From positions 310,001 to 374,000 of the forward strand of contig NZ_JARXHY010000004.1 in NCBI RefSeq assembly GCF_031127815.1: 64,000 bases of DNA. Direction: 5' to 3'. The DNA is from Pelagicoccus sp. SDUM812003. Its GTDB lineage: Bacteria; Verrucomicrobiota; Verrucomicrobiia; Opitutales; Opitutaceae. Shown one piece after another: positions 26,586 through 35,507 of the stretch. The notes under the pieces are model-generated. The model did not search any database. It was not told the origin of the DNA and saw only the letters and a program-made list of their open reading frames with translations. Numbering within the stretch: the first letter of the stretch is position 1; the number at the start of each line of letters is the position of its first letter. The position numbers and the translations under genes are program-made.

Positions 26586-28964
26586 CTATCGGCGAGCTAG
26601 CAGATCTGAGATCTTGCGATTGAGCACGTCGAGGGGGACGGGCTTGCCGATGACTTCGTCGATGTTTTCCGGCAGGTCGCCGGAGTCTTTTATCAAGTCG
26701 CCGAAGCCGGTGATCATGAAGATCGGGGTGTGGGGCGCGACGCGTTTGATGGCCGCGGCGAGCTGATCTCCGCTCATGAGGGGCATGGCTCGGTCGGTGA
26801 TGACCAGGTCGTACTCCTTGTCTTTGAAGGCGTCTACGGCGTTGTTCGGATCGCCGTAGACGTCGACGGTGTGGCCCCCGCTGACTAGGAGTTCGGAAAC
26901 CACCTCCAGCAGCACCTCTTCGTCGTCTACGAGCATGATGCGCAGAGACTTGTTGTCGGCGGCTGCTTCGGGACCGGTTTCCGCTTTGCGGGTGGATTGG
27001 ATGGCGGGAAAACTCATCAGGATGCGGGTGCCTTGGCCCTCCTGGGAATCGATGGTGAAGCTGCCGTGGTGGCGCTGCACCACGCCGAAGACGATGGATA
27101 GACCGAGGCCGGTACCCAGTTTGCCCTTGGTGGTGTAGAAGGGTTCGAGGCATTTGCGGCGCGTTTCCTCGTTCATGCCGCAGCCGGTGTCGGCGATTTC
27201 GATGCAGACCTTCTCGCCGCGATCGCAGACGGTGACGGATATGGAGCCGTCCGCCTTCATGGCGTCGACCGCGTTGATGATAAGATTGGTGAAAACCTGT
27301 CGCAGCTCCGGCTCGTTGCCCATGATGGCTCGACCGGATGAGATATCCATCTTGAACTGGATGTTCAGGCCCTTGGCTTCGGCCTGGTTCTTCCAGCGGT
27401 GGCGGGTGAGCTCCTTGACCTGCCAGAGCAGCTCCTCGGGCTGGATTTGGATGAACTCCTCCGGGCTGTTCTGGGAGCGGTAGAACTCGCGCAGTCGGCT
27501 GACCACGGCGGCTCCGTCTTGAGCGGCCACTTGAATCTTCTTGAGGTAGCTCTTGAGCTTGGCCTCGTCCTGCATGGCCTTGGGCACGGTGAGCAGGAGT
27601 TCGGAGAAGCCGAGGATGGGAGCGAGCAGGTTGTTGAAATCGTGAGCGATGCCGGAGGCCATCTGGCCGAGGGCTCGCAGGCTTTCCTGTTGGATCAGGT
27701 TCTTTTGGGTTTCCTTGAGATCGGAGAGGGCCTGCTGCAGCTCGTCGTTCTTCTTGGCCAGTTCGTCGGAGACGGTGCGCACCTCGGTGGCGTCCTCGAG
27801 AATAGCGGCGAAGTAGTTGGCGTCGCCGGTATTGTCGCGTAGCGGGATCAGGTAGGCGTTGGCCCAGAAGGAGTCGCCGCTTTTGCGGTACAGCAGCAGG
27901 TTGCCGTTGTGCTCCTTTTCGCGTTGCAGGGCTTCTTCGATTTCGAGGATGGCTCGGGCGTTGGTCTTGGGACCGTGCAGGCAGGCCAGAGAGCTGCCGG
28001 CGACGCGCGAGTAGCGGTAGCCGGTCATGTCTTCGAAGGCTCGATTGGCGTAGCATATGCGGAAGCTCGGGCCGACCTTCATGAGCAGCAGCACGCTCTC
28101 GCGCACCAGCTCCACGGAGGTCTTGAGCAGGTCCATGGCCGGGTTGTCGCCCTCCACGGTCATGTTCTTGGCTTCCACGATGAGCTTGCTTTGGGAGGCG
28201 TCGCGTCGGGCGGAGAGCAGCAGTGACTTGATGCGGCCGGCGTCGGCTCGAAAGCGCAGGATACAGGAGAGCACGGAGTCGGAGTACTGCGAATCGGCCA
28301 GGAAGTCTTCCAGGCGATCGCGGTCCGCGTCGATGATCAGGTCGCCCAGGGAGAGCTCCTTGAACTGTTCGATGCTTCCGCCCAGCAGCTCGGCCCAGCT
28401 GGCGCTGGCGGATTCGAACTTTCCGTGGAAGGAGTGGGTCGAGGAAAGGTTCAGGTTGACGGGGAAGGCCTTGGCGTTGCAGGGGGCGTCGGTGGCCGGC
28501 ACAGCCTTCACCACCACGCGGGTCTGGGACGGCTGGCTGCTGATGAAAAGGGGGATCGCCTTCAGGTGGAGGCTGCGATGAGCGAGGATGGATTTCGACA
28601 AGTCGGCCCGGAAGGGCTCGCATTGCTGGGTCGCCTCGACGTCGAAGAGCCAATGGCGCAGGTCCTGATGGTTGGCTACGAGGGAGGCCAAGGTCTCGGC
28701 CTTGAGCTGGATGGGGCTGTGGCCCCAGATGCGGCTGGCTTCCTTGGTGGCTTCCAGGAAGCGCAGGGTGCCGTCGTGCAGCGTGTAGGCGGCGTTTTCG
28801 CCAGGGATGTTGAGCGATGCGAAGAAATTCCAGTCGGGAACGATACCGCTGGGCGCGGCTGGTCCGAGCTGGGACGGGCGAGGCGCGGGGGAGCGTTCGG
28901 CTTCGGGGAGCCGATCGGAGGCGCAGGTCCGTTGTGAGTCTTTGCTATTGCTTTCGCTTAGCAT
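26586..28964 (-). CDS. PAS-containing hybrid sensor histidine kinase
   Basis: A 792-residue cytoplasmic hybrid kinase. A poorly conserved N-terminal sensor part (possibly one degenerate PAS, ~45-270) is followed by a clear PAS domain (~285-395, FRICYANRAFEDMTGY), a coiled coil, the HisKA dimerisation helix with phospho-His441 (GIAHDFNNLLAPI), a HATPase domain (~540-640, NAVDAMKADGSISV and GTGLGLSIVFGV) and a receiver (~670-790, YDLVITDRAMPLM). The HDFNN form is typical of kinases related to NtrB. No membrane segment is seen, so it senses an internal signal, perhaps via PAS. A NarL-type regulator gene lies immediately upstream on the same strand and is a likely partner. Confidence 0.92.
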   Translation of the reverse strand: MLSESNSKDSQRTCASDRLPEAERSPAPRPSQLGPAAPSGIVPDWNFFASLNIPGENAAYTLHDGTLRFLEATKEASRIWGHSPIQLKAETLASLVANHQDLRHWLFDVEATQQCEPFRADLSKSILAHRSLHLKAIPLFISSQPSQTRVVVKAVPATDAPCNAKAFPVNLNLSSTHSFHGKFESASASWAELLGGSIEQFKELSLGDLIIDADRDRLEDFLADSQYSDSVLSCILRFRADAGRIKSLLLSARRDASQSKLIVEAKNMTVEGDNPAMDLLKTSVELVRESVLLLMKVGPSFRICYANRAFEDMTGYRYSRVAGSSLACLHGPKTNARAILEIEEALQREKEHNGNLLLYRKSGDSFWANAYLIPLRDNTGDANYFAAILEDATEVRTVSDELAKKNDELQQALSDLKETQKNLIQQESLRALGQMASGIAHDFNNLLAPILGFSELLLTVPKAMQDEAKLKSYLKKIQVAAQDGAAVVSRLREFYRSQNSPEEFIQIQPEELLWQVKELTRHRWKNQAEAKGLNIQFKMDISSGRAIMGNEPELRQVFTNLIINAVDAMKADGSISVTVCDRGEKVCIEIADTGCGMNEETRRKCLEPFYTTKGKLGTGLGLSIVFGVVQRHHGSFTIDSQEGQGTRILMSFPAIQSTRKAETGPEAAADNKSLRIMLVDDEEVLLEVVSELLVSGGHTVDVYGDPNNAVDAFKDKEYDLVITDRAMPLMSGDQLAAAIKRVAPHTPIFMITGFGDLIKDSGDLPENIDEVIGKPVPLDVLNRKISDLLARR

Positions 28965-29003
28965 CTAAATCCATCCGTGGGTTTGGGAAATGTGGGTTTC
29001 TCC

Positions 29004-29023
29004 GAGTTGAGTCCTTTCAACTC
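29004..29023. other. Short palindrome upstream of the hybrid kinase gene
   Basis: GAGTTGA and TCAACTC, seven perfect base pairs around a six-base spacer, lie 40 bases upstream of the kinase start. It may be an operator or a leader hairpin. No matching copy was seen before the regulator gene. Confidence 0.35.
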
Positions 29024-29146
29024 AGAGCCGCGAGCGGGGATCCTTCCCCGAACGCGGTCTTGAAAGTGTGAACGAAGGATCGCTGCCGTGGGGCGGGACG
29101 ATCGATCGGTGGTGTTGAGAATAGGCGCGTCGCTTGGGGGCAGCGC

Positions 29147-29785
29147 TTAGGAAAGCGAGATGAGTTCGTTCTTGATGGCGTAGCGGGTGAGGGCGGCCAC
29201 GTCGTGGAGGTTGAGCTTGCGCATGATGTTGGTGCGGTGGTTGTCCACGGTGCGCACGGAGATGTTCAGGCGAGCTGCGATTTCCTTGGTGGAGAACGAT
29301 TCGGCCACGAGCTGCAGGATCTGCTTTTCGCGGTCGGAAAGGGGGATTTCGCTCGATGCGGAGTCGGGGTTGAGGATGAGCGAACGCATCACGCTGGCCA
29401 TCTTCGGGCCGATGAAGGTGCCGCCTCCGGAGATAATATCGAGAGCCTTCTTGAACTCATCGAAGCCATCCATCTTGTCGACATAACCTTGAGCTCCGGC
29501 CGACAGCAGTTCGCGGATGTTCGCGGAGCTCGCTCTTCCGGAGAAGACGAGTACTTTGACACCGGGCACGTGCAGGGTAAGGCCGCGCAGAACTTCGGTT
29601 CCGCTGAGCTCAGGAAGTCCAACGTCGAGGATAACTGTTTCGGGTTTCAGCTTGATGCAACCCTGCAATCCTTCTTCACCGGTGCCGAACGAGCCCACGA
29701 TCTCATAGCCAGGAAGCATTGAGATGAACTCTGACACCATTTCGCGGATTGCGGTTTGATCTTCTATAATTACGACGCTTTTCAT
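29147..29785 (-). CDS. NarL/LuxR-family response regulator
   Basis: A 212-residue two-component regulator. The receiver (1-120) has the acidic pair in IIEDQ, phospho-acceptor Asp54 (VILDVGLPELSG), the Thr/Ser switch in LVFSGRAS and Lys in YVDKMDG. A LuxR-type helix-turn-helix follows (~145-210, LSDREKQILQLVAESFSTKE then RTVDNHRTNIMRKL). A weak AGGA lies upstream of the ATG. The gene is 182 bases before the hybrid kinase gene on the same strand, suggesting one signalling unit in which this protein acts on DNA. Target genes are unknown. Confidence 0.93.
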   Translation of the reverse strand: MKSVVIIEDQTAIREMVSEFISMLPGYEIVGSFGTGEEGLQGCIKLKPETVILDVGLPELSGTEVLRGLTLHVPGVKVLVFSGRASSANIRELLSAGAQGYVDKMDGFDEFKKALDIISGGGTFIGPKMASVMRSLILNPDSASSEIPLSDREKQILQLVAESFSTKEIAARLNISVRTVDNHRTNIMRKLNLHDVAALTRYAIKNELISLS

Positions 29786-30269
29786 TATGAGAATTTTTCC
29801 TGTTGCTCCTATGAGTTACGGACTCGGGTTGTTTTTCTTAAGCGTCTTTGTGGGTGGCGTGCAGAGGAGCGGCAGATTTTCTGGGTAGCTTTCGCAGGCC
29901 GATGCGGGGGAATTCTCCCAGATATCGGCCTTAAGCCTTTTCCTTACCGGGGTTCGCGGCCCGTTGGTAAATCGGATTTGAAAATCGCAGATTCTCTTTA
30001 TCCGGCCGAAAATGGGCGCCTGGAGGCTGACATCGCTAGGGGATGCGTACCGCGTAGAGCGCGTTCGCCCTCCGTGGCTGGAGCGGGGAGCGGATCGGAT
30101 CGAGCGCCGCGCCTAGGCGAGCGGGCTCGGTTGTCTAGGGCGGAGGGCGACTGTCAAGCGTCGAGGGAGCTGGAGCGCGGAAGGAGTCCTAGGGAACGCT
30201 TGCGCTCGAGCGAGGGTAGCGAGAGAGGCGTTGGGGCGCGGATGGCGCTGGGCCCTAAGCTCGAAACGC
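29786..30269. other. Intergenic stretch, no gene seen
   Basis: About 480 bases between the response-regulator start and the terminator of the actin-like gene. A plus-strand frame of 201 codons (29756-30361) covers it, but its product is Arg/Gly-rich with no motif, it overlaps the terminator, and its start lies inside the regulator gene. It is treated as noncoding. The promoter of the regulator gene must be near 29790-29860. Confidence 0.5.
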
Positions 30270-30301
30270 AAAAAAGACGGGCCCCGGTTTCCCAGAGCCC
30301 G
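30270..30301 (-). terminator. Rho-independent terminator of the actin-like operon
   Basis: On the minus strand, a 10-bp stem (with two G-U pairs) closed by a GAAA tetraloop is followed by TCTTTTTT. It begins about 68 bases after the actin-like gene's stop codon. All features of an intrinsic terminator are present. Confidence 0.88.
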
Positions 30302-30368
30302 CCATCCTATTCCTGCACCACAAAATGCGTGGATAGCGTTACCTTTATTACTACTACCTAAAAATTTC

Positions 30369-31484
30369 CTATCGGAGCAGGGTCTGCCACTGGCGCTCCT
30401 TCGCTTGGAAGGCGGCCTTGATGGCTCCGCTGGCGACGCGGGTCTTGTAGTCCTCGCCGACGCTGGTCACCACGGTGCCTTCGAAGCCTTCGTCGGTGAG
30501 CAGCTTCTGCAGAGCGGCGTCGAGTCCCTTGATCATGCTGCCGCCACCGGTGATGATGATGTTTTGCAGCAGGTCAGGCACGCTGTCCGGATCGGCTTTG
30601 ACGATCAGGTTGCGAACCGCCTCGTAGATCTTGCCCAGCAAGGTGTCGCAGGCCGAGCCGACCGCTTCGGCGACTTCCAGCTGCTTGATCTTGCCACTGA
30701 TCATGACCGGATGGGTGGCTTCGGTGGTGGCGCCGTGCACGAAGGAGTGCTTTTCCTTGATCTCGCGGCACTTGGCGATGGAGATCTGGCTGTCCGGATA
30801 CTTGTTCAGGAGCGATTCCTGAATCATTTCGTCGACGGCGTCGCCGGCGAACGGGAAAGAGATCTGGTCTTCGGCGGAGGGATAGTAGCCCTGGATGAGG
30901 CAGACGTCGGTGGAGCCGGCGCCGATGTCCACGAAGAGCGAGTTGCAGACCGGATCGACGTAGTCGCCGCTGACCAGCTGGTCTTCTTCGCGGCTGCCCA
31001 GAGCGGCCAGGAAGGGCTCGGGGATGAGTATGACCTTGTCGAAGATGCCGGTCACCGCGAGGCGAGTGTTTTCGCGAGCTTCCGCGTCAGCGTTGGCGGG
31101 CATGCCGATGACGGCGCGCACTTCGGCGTCCGGAGAGATGCCGGCGGTTTCCTTGAGGTGAACGAGGAAGTCGCGGGCCGCGTCCATGTCGGCGATGATG
31201 CCGTCGCGCAGGGGCTGGACGAGGTCGAGGTGCAGCTTGTACTTCAGAGCGAGCTGACCGAACAGGGTGGTGGCGTCGCCAGGGATGATGCCTGGGAGGA
31301 TGCCTTCAGTGGTGTAGCCTACGATCGATGGAACGAGTTCGCAGGTGTCGACTTTGCCGTTGGTGGGTTGGGCTACCTGGATGCAGGTCGTATTGGTGCC
31401 GAGATCGAGCCCGACGAGAAGCAGTTCGTCCGACTGCTTGGCTTTCGCGTTAGTTGTCACTGATTTTGTTTTGGTGGTACTCAT
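30369..31484 (-). CDS. MreB/MamK-like bacterial actin ATPase
   Basis: A 371-residue ATPase of the actin/Hsp70 superfamily. The five-motif nucleotide site is clear: LVGLDLGTNTTCI (phosphate 1), GIIADMDAARDF (connect 1), SLFVDIGAGSTDVCLIQG (phosphate 2), and IIITGGGSMIKGLD (adenosine). Length and the absence of an Hsp70 substrate domain point to a filament-forming MreB/MamK-type protein. The N-terminal 20 residues (Lys/Thr/Ser-rich) are an unstructured extension, and no amphipathic membrane helix is obvious. It is not the cell-shape mreB, since mreC/mreD are absent; instead it follows an uncharacterised gene by 83 bases. No magnetosome genes are near. Confidence 0.85.
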   Translation of the reverse strand: MSTTKTKSVTTNAKAKQSDELLLVGLDLGTNTTCIQVAQPTNGKVDTCELVPSIVGYTTEGILPGIIPGDATTLFGQLALKYKLHLDLVQPLRDGIIADMDAARDFLVHLKETAGISPDAEVRAVIGMPANADAEARENTRLAVTGIFDKVILIPEPFLAALGSREEDQLVSGDYVDPVCNSLFVDIGAGSTDVCLIQGYYPSAEDQISFPFAGDAVDEMIQESLLNKYPDSQISIAKCREIKEKHSFVHGATTEATHPVMISGKIKQLEVAEAVGSACDTLLGKIYEAVRNLIVKADPDSVPDLLQNIIITGGGSMIKGLDAALQKLLTDEGFEGTVVTSVGEDYKTRVASGAIKAAFQAKERQWQTLLR

Positions 31485-31567
31485 CTTGTGGTGTGGTTGG
31501 TTAAGTGTGATTGGGAGCTTTAGGCTGCTGGTTCAGAGTTCGGGATTTTTCTTGGGAGAAATCGGAT

Positions 31568-32167
31568 TCAGCTTTTCGAATCGAGGATGGGATCGATCTG
31601 GGCGTCGTTCATGCCTTTGACGATATCTTCGAGAGAGAGAATGGAGTCGGCGAGGGCGTCGCTGTCGTTCTCCTGCAGGGCGTCGATCATGCCGGAGATG
31701 TCGCCGAGCTTCACCTTCTGCTTTCCGGTGTTGAATCCCAACGGGGCTGGGGATTCGGCGGGTTCGCCGTAGGAGGGGCGGACCCATGAACCGGACAGCT
31801 CCTCGTTTCGCAGGCTGCGCTTCTGGTCGAGCTTGGAAACGTAGATGGAACGGTACTTGGAGGCGATGCGGGCCTCGACTTGCGGGATGATGCGCTTGAC
31901 GAGGGTCTCTTTGAAAAGGCGTTGGAGCTTGTGTCCCTGATCGACGATGCTTTGCTCGCGGGTGAACATGTCGCGAAGGTCCGCCTTTGCGTCCTCCTTC
32001 AGGCCAACAGGCAGGATTTGCATCCACGATTTGATCAATGGAGGAAGCTCCTCTTTGATAATGCGTCGGGATTCCCATTCCTTGCCGTTGCGGTGAAGGA
32101 TGCAGGCGGCGCGGAAACGCTCCACAATGGCGTCCCATTTTTGCTGCGCACGTTCTGTAACTTTCAT
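31568..32167 (-). CDS. Uncharacterised protein, likely partner of the actin-like ATPase
   Basis: I do not recognise this 199-residue protein. It is soluble, helical and highly charged, with no signal peptide or membrane segment. The first ~120 residues look like a helical bundle (MKVTERAQQKWDAIVERFRA, then KEELPPLIKSWMQILPVGLK). A Ser/Pro-rich linker (GEPAESPAPLGFN) leads to a short acidic C-terminal segment with LGDISGMIDALQEND and DIVKGMNDAQIDPIL that could be a docking peptide. The ATG at 32167 is preferred; two further in-frame starts lie up to 33 bases upstream. It is directly upstream of the actin gene on the same strand, so it may be a filament adaptor or nucleator. Confidence 0.65.
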   Translation of the reverse strand: MKVTERAQQKWDAIVERFRAACILHRNGKEWESRRIIKEELPPLIKSWMQILPVGLKEDAKADLRDMFTREQSIVDQGHKLQRLFKETLVKRIIPQVEARIASKYRSIYVSKLDQKRSLRNEELSGSWVRPSYGEPAESPAPLGFNTGKQKVKLGDISGMIDALQENDSDALADSILSLEDIVKGMNDAQIDPILDSKS

Positions 32168-32440
32168 CGAAGCGATCATGGTGATAACGGCGCAGTGCAT
32201 AGCCGCTGACGTGCCAAATTTCGCAAAGCGTTGATTAACAACGACAAGAAATTTCGTGAAACTTTCTGCCTGTGCGTGCGCGGCAGAAAGTTTCCGCTGA
32301 TCCCTTAGCCCGGTCCCTTTTTGCCTAGGCGCTATCGGCTAGTGAATCTTAGAGGAGCCGGTCATCGCAGCAAGCGGTCTTGGCCTGACAGGGAGGCGAT
32401 CGGCGCGAGGAGCAGGGCAGGGCGGGATGCGGCGTCCGGC

Positions 32441-33139
32441 CTATTCGAACTGGGCGCGGAAGGCGGCGAGCTCTTGGCGCAGGGCTGCCAGCTCTTCGGC
32501 CTGACGGGCGACGGTTTGCTCGAGGGTGGCGATGCGGGCCTCCGCTTCGGCGGGCAGGGTGGTGGAGACTTCTACCTTGAGGGGACCGCCGATAGCCGCA
32601 GTTTCGCCGGAGGCGATTTCGGGTTCACCCGAGAGCAAGTGGGCGAACCGGGCGTCTTTCTTGCCGGGCTGTCTCGGAAGCTCCACGACGAGGGGGAAGT
32701 CGCCGCTGGCCATCTGCCCGAGCTCCTCGCGAACTTCGTCCAGGGAGGCGAAGCGGTGCATGCGCTCGCAGCGGGAGCGCAGTTCGCCGGCGGTCTGGGG
32801 GCCGCGCAGCAGCAGTTCGGTAAGAATGGCGCGTTGAGGGTCGGGAATGGGATAGACCGAATCGAGGGTGTGCTTGAATTTCGCTACGCGAGCTTCGGCC
32901 TGGGTGACGCGGGCGGCGAGGTGCTTGGCCCGCAGCGATTCGGTGCCAGCGTCCACTGCGGAATCGTCCAGCTCCAGGACTGGGGCGCGGTTGGACTTTT
33001 GGTTGCAGGCGGCGATCAGGCTATTGAGCGTCAGCGGGTAGTAGTCGGGCGTAGTCGCCTCCTTTTCGCAGAGGCATCCTAGGATGCGGGCTTCGACGAT
33101 GGAAAGCGGCTGGTGCGGAAGGGTGGATGAATCGCTCAT
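32441..33139 (-). CDS. yceH: YceH family protein (DUF480)
   Basis: A 232-residue protein of the YceH/DUF480 family: two winged-helix domains, function unknown. The N-terminal signature is intact: LSIVEARILGCLCEKEATTP, DYYPLTLNSLIAACNQKSNR. RAILTELLLRGPQTAGELRS (second winged helix) and the conserved ELPRQPGKKDARFAHLLSG follow. A C-terminal coiled coil (IATLEQTVARQAEELAALRQ) completes it, as in homologues. It is divergent from the type II secretion operon and has no evident link to it. Confidence 0.92.
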   Translation of the reverse strand: MSDSSTLPHQPLSIVEARILGCLCEKEATTPDYYPLTLNSLIAACNQKSNRAPVLELDDSAVDAGTESLRAKHLAARVTQAEARVAKFKHTLDSVYPIPDPQRAILTELLLRGPQTAGELRSRCERMHRFASLDEVREELGQMASGDFPLVVELPRQPGKKDARFAHLLSGEPEIASGETAAIGGPLKVEVSTTLPAEAEARIATLEQTVARQAEELAALRQELAAFRAQFE

Positions 33140-33344
33140 TTTCGAGATATGGGGTCAGTTTGGATTGCGGCAAACTTGTTGCTTTCTGGGCGGACCAGTC
33201 AAGCCGTTCGCGCCCTGGGGAGGGTAGCGGGAAACATTGCCGTCGCATTACAGGTCTGTTAGGTTGGCTCTTAACGCTTTACAGGTGGCGGAATCCGCAT
33301 TGGAACTCTGAGCGTACAACTCCAAATCCCGAGCTATAGCCTAT

Positions 33345-33782
33345 ATGAGAAAGAGAAGCGGTTTTCGAAACAGGAAGGCAGGTTTCACCTTGGTGGAAAT
33401 GCTGCTGGTCATCGGTCTGATTGTGATCTTGGCAGGGGTCGCCATTCTCAACGTCGACACCATCTTCGGCGACAACGCCGCTAAGCTGACCGCCTTCAAG
33501 GTCAGGGAAAGCTTCAAGACTCCGCTTTTCAAGTACCGCATGGACACCGGCAACTATCCTACCACTGACCAGGGCTTGCAGGCTCTGCTGCAGAAGCCGT
33601 CCAATGTGAGCGGCAAGTGGAGCGGTCCCTACATCGAGGGCAAGGACGACTTGGTCGACGCCTGGGGCAACGAGCTCAAGTACCGCTACCCGAGCTCCAA
33701 CAATCCGGGCAGCTACGATCTTTATTCCTTGGGGCCGGACGGAGTCGAATCGGAGGACGACATCCGAAATTGGGGCGAATAG
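33345..33782 (+). CDS. gspG: Type II secretion major pseudopilin GspG
   Basis: A 145-residue major pseudopilin, the main subunit of the periplasmic pseudopilus. The prepilin peptidase site is KAG|FTLVE, with G13, F14 and the required Glu at mature position 5, followed by a long hydrophobic helix. GspG hallmarks are YRMDTGNYPTTDQGLQALL and the C-terminal calcium-site region YDLYSLGPDGVESEDDIRNW. First gene of the operon, divergent from yceH. The ATG has no ribosome-binding site. Confidence 0.96.
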   Translation: MRKRSGFRNRKAGFTLVEMLLVIGLIVILAGVAILNVDTIFGDNAAKLTAFKVRESFKTPLFKYRMDTGNYPTTDQGLQALLQKPSNVSGKWSGPYIEGKDDLVDAWGNELKYRYPSSNNPGSYDLYSLGPDGVESEDDIRNWGE

Positions 33783-33818
33783 CTTCTGCTGACGGTCGGA
33801 GCGAATCCGGCGATTGCC

Positions 33819-34352
33819 ATGATGGTCACGGCGCGACGCAACCGAACCGCGGGGTTCACTCTGATCGAGGTGCTCTTGACGGTTTCCCTGATCGCCATGC
33901 TCTCGACGCTGTTCGTCATCAACATCGGCGCCCTGTTGCGTGACGGCGAGCTGGAGACCTTGGAAAACGAATACTGGCGAGCGGTGGACGCGGCGCGTAC
34001 CGGGGCGGTGTTTCGCCAGTCTCCGCATTTCATCGAATGGGACGACAAGGCTCGCAGCTTCGTGGTGAGCTCCTCCGGGGTGACGGAGCGCTTCCATGTG
34101 GATACCAAGGCTTTTGGCGACGTCGACGTGGCGGTGCGCTTCGAGGAGATCGCTCCGGAGAACAGCTACGTGCTGATTCGCGGGGAGCTGGTTTCCCGCA
34201 GGGACATCGCCACGGTAGGCTTCTATCCCGACGGCACCTGCTCTCCCTATGTCGTTTCCATGACGATCGGCGATTTCGAAACCAGTTTCCAGATGGACCC
34301 GTGGACGGGCGTGCAGCTGGTGGATCCGGAAGAGGGCCATGCGGGCATCTGA
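33819..34352 (+). CDS. gspH: Type II secretion minor pseudopilin, GspH-like
   Basis: A 177-residue minor pseudopilin. The cleavage site is TAG|FTLIE (G12/F13), then a hydrophobic helix (VLLTVSLIAMLSTLFVINIG). The remainder is a beta-rich domain with VDAARTGAVFRQSP, the usual place of the GspH A-R-x2-A helix. It follows gspG by 36 bases and overlaps gspI. The assignment to H rests on order and the N-terminal motif, since this subunit diverges quickly. Confidence 0.85.
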   Translation: MMVTARRNRTAGFTLIEVLLTVSLIAMLSTLFVINIGALLRDGELETLENEYWRAVDAARTGAVFRQSPHFIEWDDKARSFVVSSSGVTERFHVDTKAFGDVDVAVRFEEIAPENSYVLIRGELVSRRDIATVGFYPDGTCSPYVVSMTIGDFETSFQMDPWTGVQLVDPEEGHAGI

Positions 34353-34830
34353 CAACGCCATGCCAGCGCGGACGAGTGGCCGTGGCGGATTCACCTTGCT
34401 GGAGGTTCTTGTCGCCCTGGGGCTTTTTTTCATGTCGGTGACCTTCTTCTCCATGGCTTACCTCAACACCCTGAACGCCATGGCCAGCGTGCGTGTCAAT
34501 CAAGGACTGGAGCAGGACTTGGCGATCATTCGCCGCCAGGCCTTGCTGCTCAGCGACGTGGAGGAAGTCGAGGAAGGCGGGGATGTGATCACCGGCCAGC
34601 ACGGCACGGCGCGCTGGCGGATCGAATACGAGCCCACCAAGGTCGCTGACTTGTTTTTCGTGCGGCTGAGCGTGGAGCTGGAACCGGAGGACGAGGAGCA
34701 GGGAGTGAGCGAAGCGGTGGAGGAGTTCTACCTCACACGACCGACCTGGTCGGACCCCGTGGAGCGCGACGAGTTGAGAACCCAAACCCGCGAGCGACTG
34801 CTGGATCGGCAGCGAAATCTCAATCGATGA
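34339..34830 (+). CDS. gspI: Type II secretion minor pseudopilin, GspI-like
   Basis: A 163-residue minor pseudopilin. The peptidase site is RGG|FTLLE (G17/F18, Glu22), followed by VLVALGLFFMSVTFFSMAYL. The body is small and acidic, as expected for the I subunit at the pseudopilus tip. The start used overlaps gspH by 14 bases; an alternative ATG at 34360 would lie just after the gspH stop and leave a shorter leader. It overlaps gspJ by 4 bases. Confidence 0.82.
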   Translation: MRASDNAMPARTSGRGGFTLLEVLVALGLFFMSVTFFSMAYLNTLNAMASVRVNQGLEQDLAIIRRQALLLSDVEEVEEGGDVITGQHGTARWRIEYEPTKVADLFFVRLSVELEPEDEEQGVSEAVEEFYLTRPTWSDPVERDELRTQTRERLLDRQRNLNR

Positions 34831-35507
34831 AGGGACTGCTAGATCGTACTTCGAAACGGGGAAAGAGGGGCTTCACGCTTCTGGAGGTGTTGCTGGCGGT
34901 GACGCTCAGCGCCTTCATTCTGACCTACCTGACCAGCTTTCTCTTCAGCATGGCGGAGTTGTGGGGGTACGGTGCGAACGAGCGCCTTTTTCAGAAGCAT
35001 GCCCGCGGCGTATCCAGATTCTTAGAACAATCCTTCACCTACGCCTCCGCCAAGTATCAAGCGGGCGATCAGGGGTCGACTCCCGTATACTGGATGGAGT
35101 GGGAAGGCGATGGCAGCCAAAACCTCGAGTACTTGACCTTCGAGCTGGAGAAGAGCCCCGGGGCGTTCGTCTGGCCGGAGGAACCCATGCCGCACGTGGT
35201 TTGCTCGCTCGATTTCGACGAGGACGAAGGCCTGTTCATCCTGTGGCGTTCCCGTCTGGAAAAGGAGTTCGACGAAAAGCCGCCCCGCCGCACCTTGGTC
35301 TCGCCTTTCGTGACCGAGGTTCGGTATCACTATATCAACTACGAGGAGGAATATCCCGAATGGGAGATCACCGACCAGCCCAAGGAAGAGGCGGATCGCA
35401 GCAATATCCTGCCGCAGCGCATCGAGCTGGTCTTTCGATTCAAGGACGATCGGATTTCGCGTCAGCTGATCCTGCCCGCGCCCATGGGAGGGACGCCTAT
35501 TCTCTGA
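34827..35507 (+). CDS. gspJ: Type II secretion minor pseudopilin, GspJ-like
   Basis: A 226-residue minor pseudopilin. The peptidase site is KRG|FTLLE (G15/F16), then VLLAVTLSAFILTYLTSFLF. The long globular domain with YHYINYEEEYPEWE near residue 170 and the C-terminal LVFRFKDDRISRQLILP fit GspJ, usually the largest of the H-I-J group after K. The start overlaps the gspI stop (ATGA) and the stop overlaps the gspK start by one base, so translation is coupled. Confidence 0.85.
   Translation: MKGLLDRTSKRGKRGFTLLEVLLAVTLSAFILTYLTSFLFSMAELWGYGANERLFQKHARGVSRFLEQSFTYASAKYQAGDQGSTPVYWMEWEGDGSQNLEYLTFELEKSPGAFVWPEEPMPHVVCSLDFDEDEGLFILWRSRLEKEFDEKPPRRTLVSPFVTEVRYHYINYEEEYPEWEITDQPKEEADRSNILPQRIELVFRFKDDRISRQLILPAPMGGTPIL

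Noticed and set aside
29756-30361. 201-codon plus-strand frame
   Set aside because: It starts inside the regulator gene, has no motif, and overlaps the actin-gene terminator.
30369-31484. Magnetosome actin (MamK) and a magnetotactic lifestyle
   Set aside because: Only the ATPase resembles MamK. No other mam genes are present, so no magnetosome role is claimed.
34961-35506. Long N-terminal extension of GspK
   Set aside because: It lies within gspJ in another frame; GspK starts at the ATG overlapping the gspJ stop.
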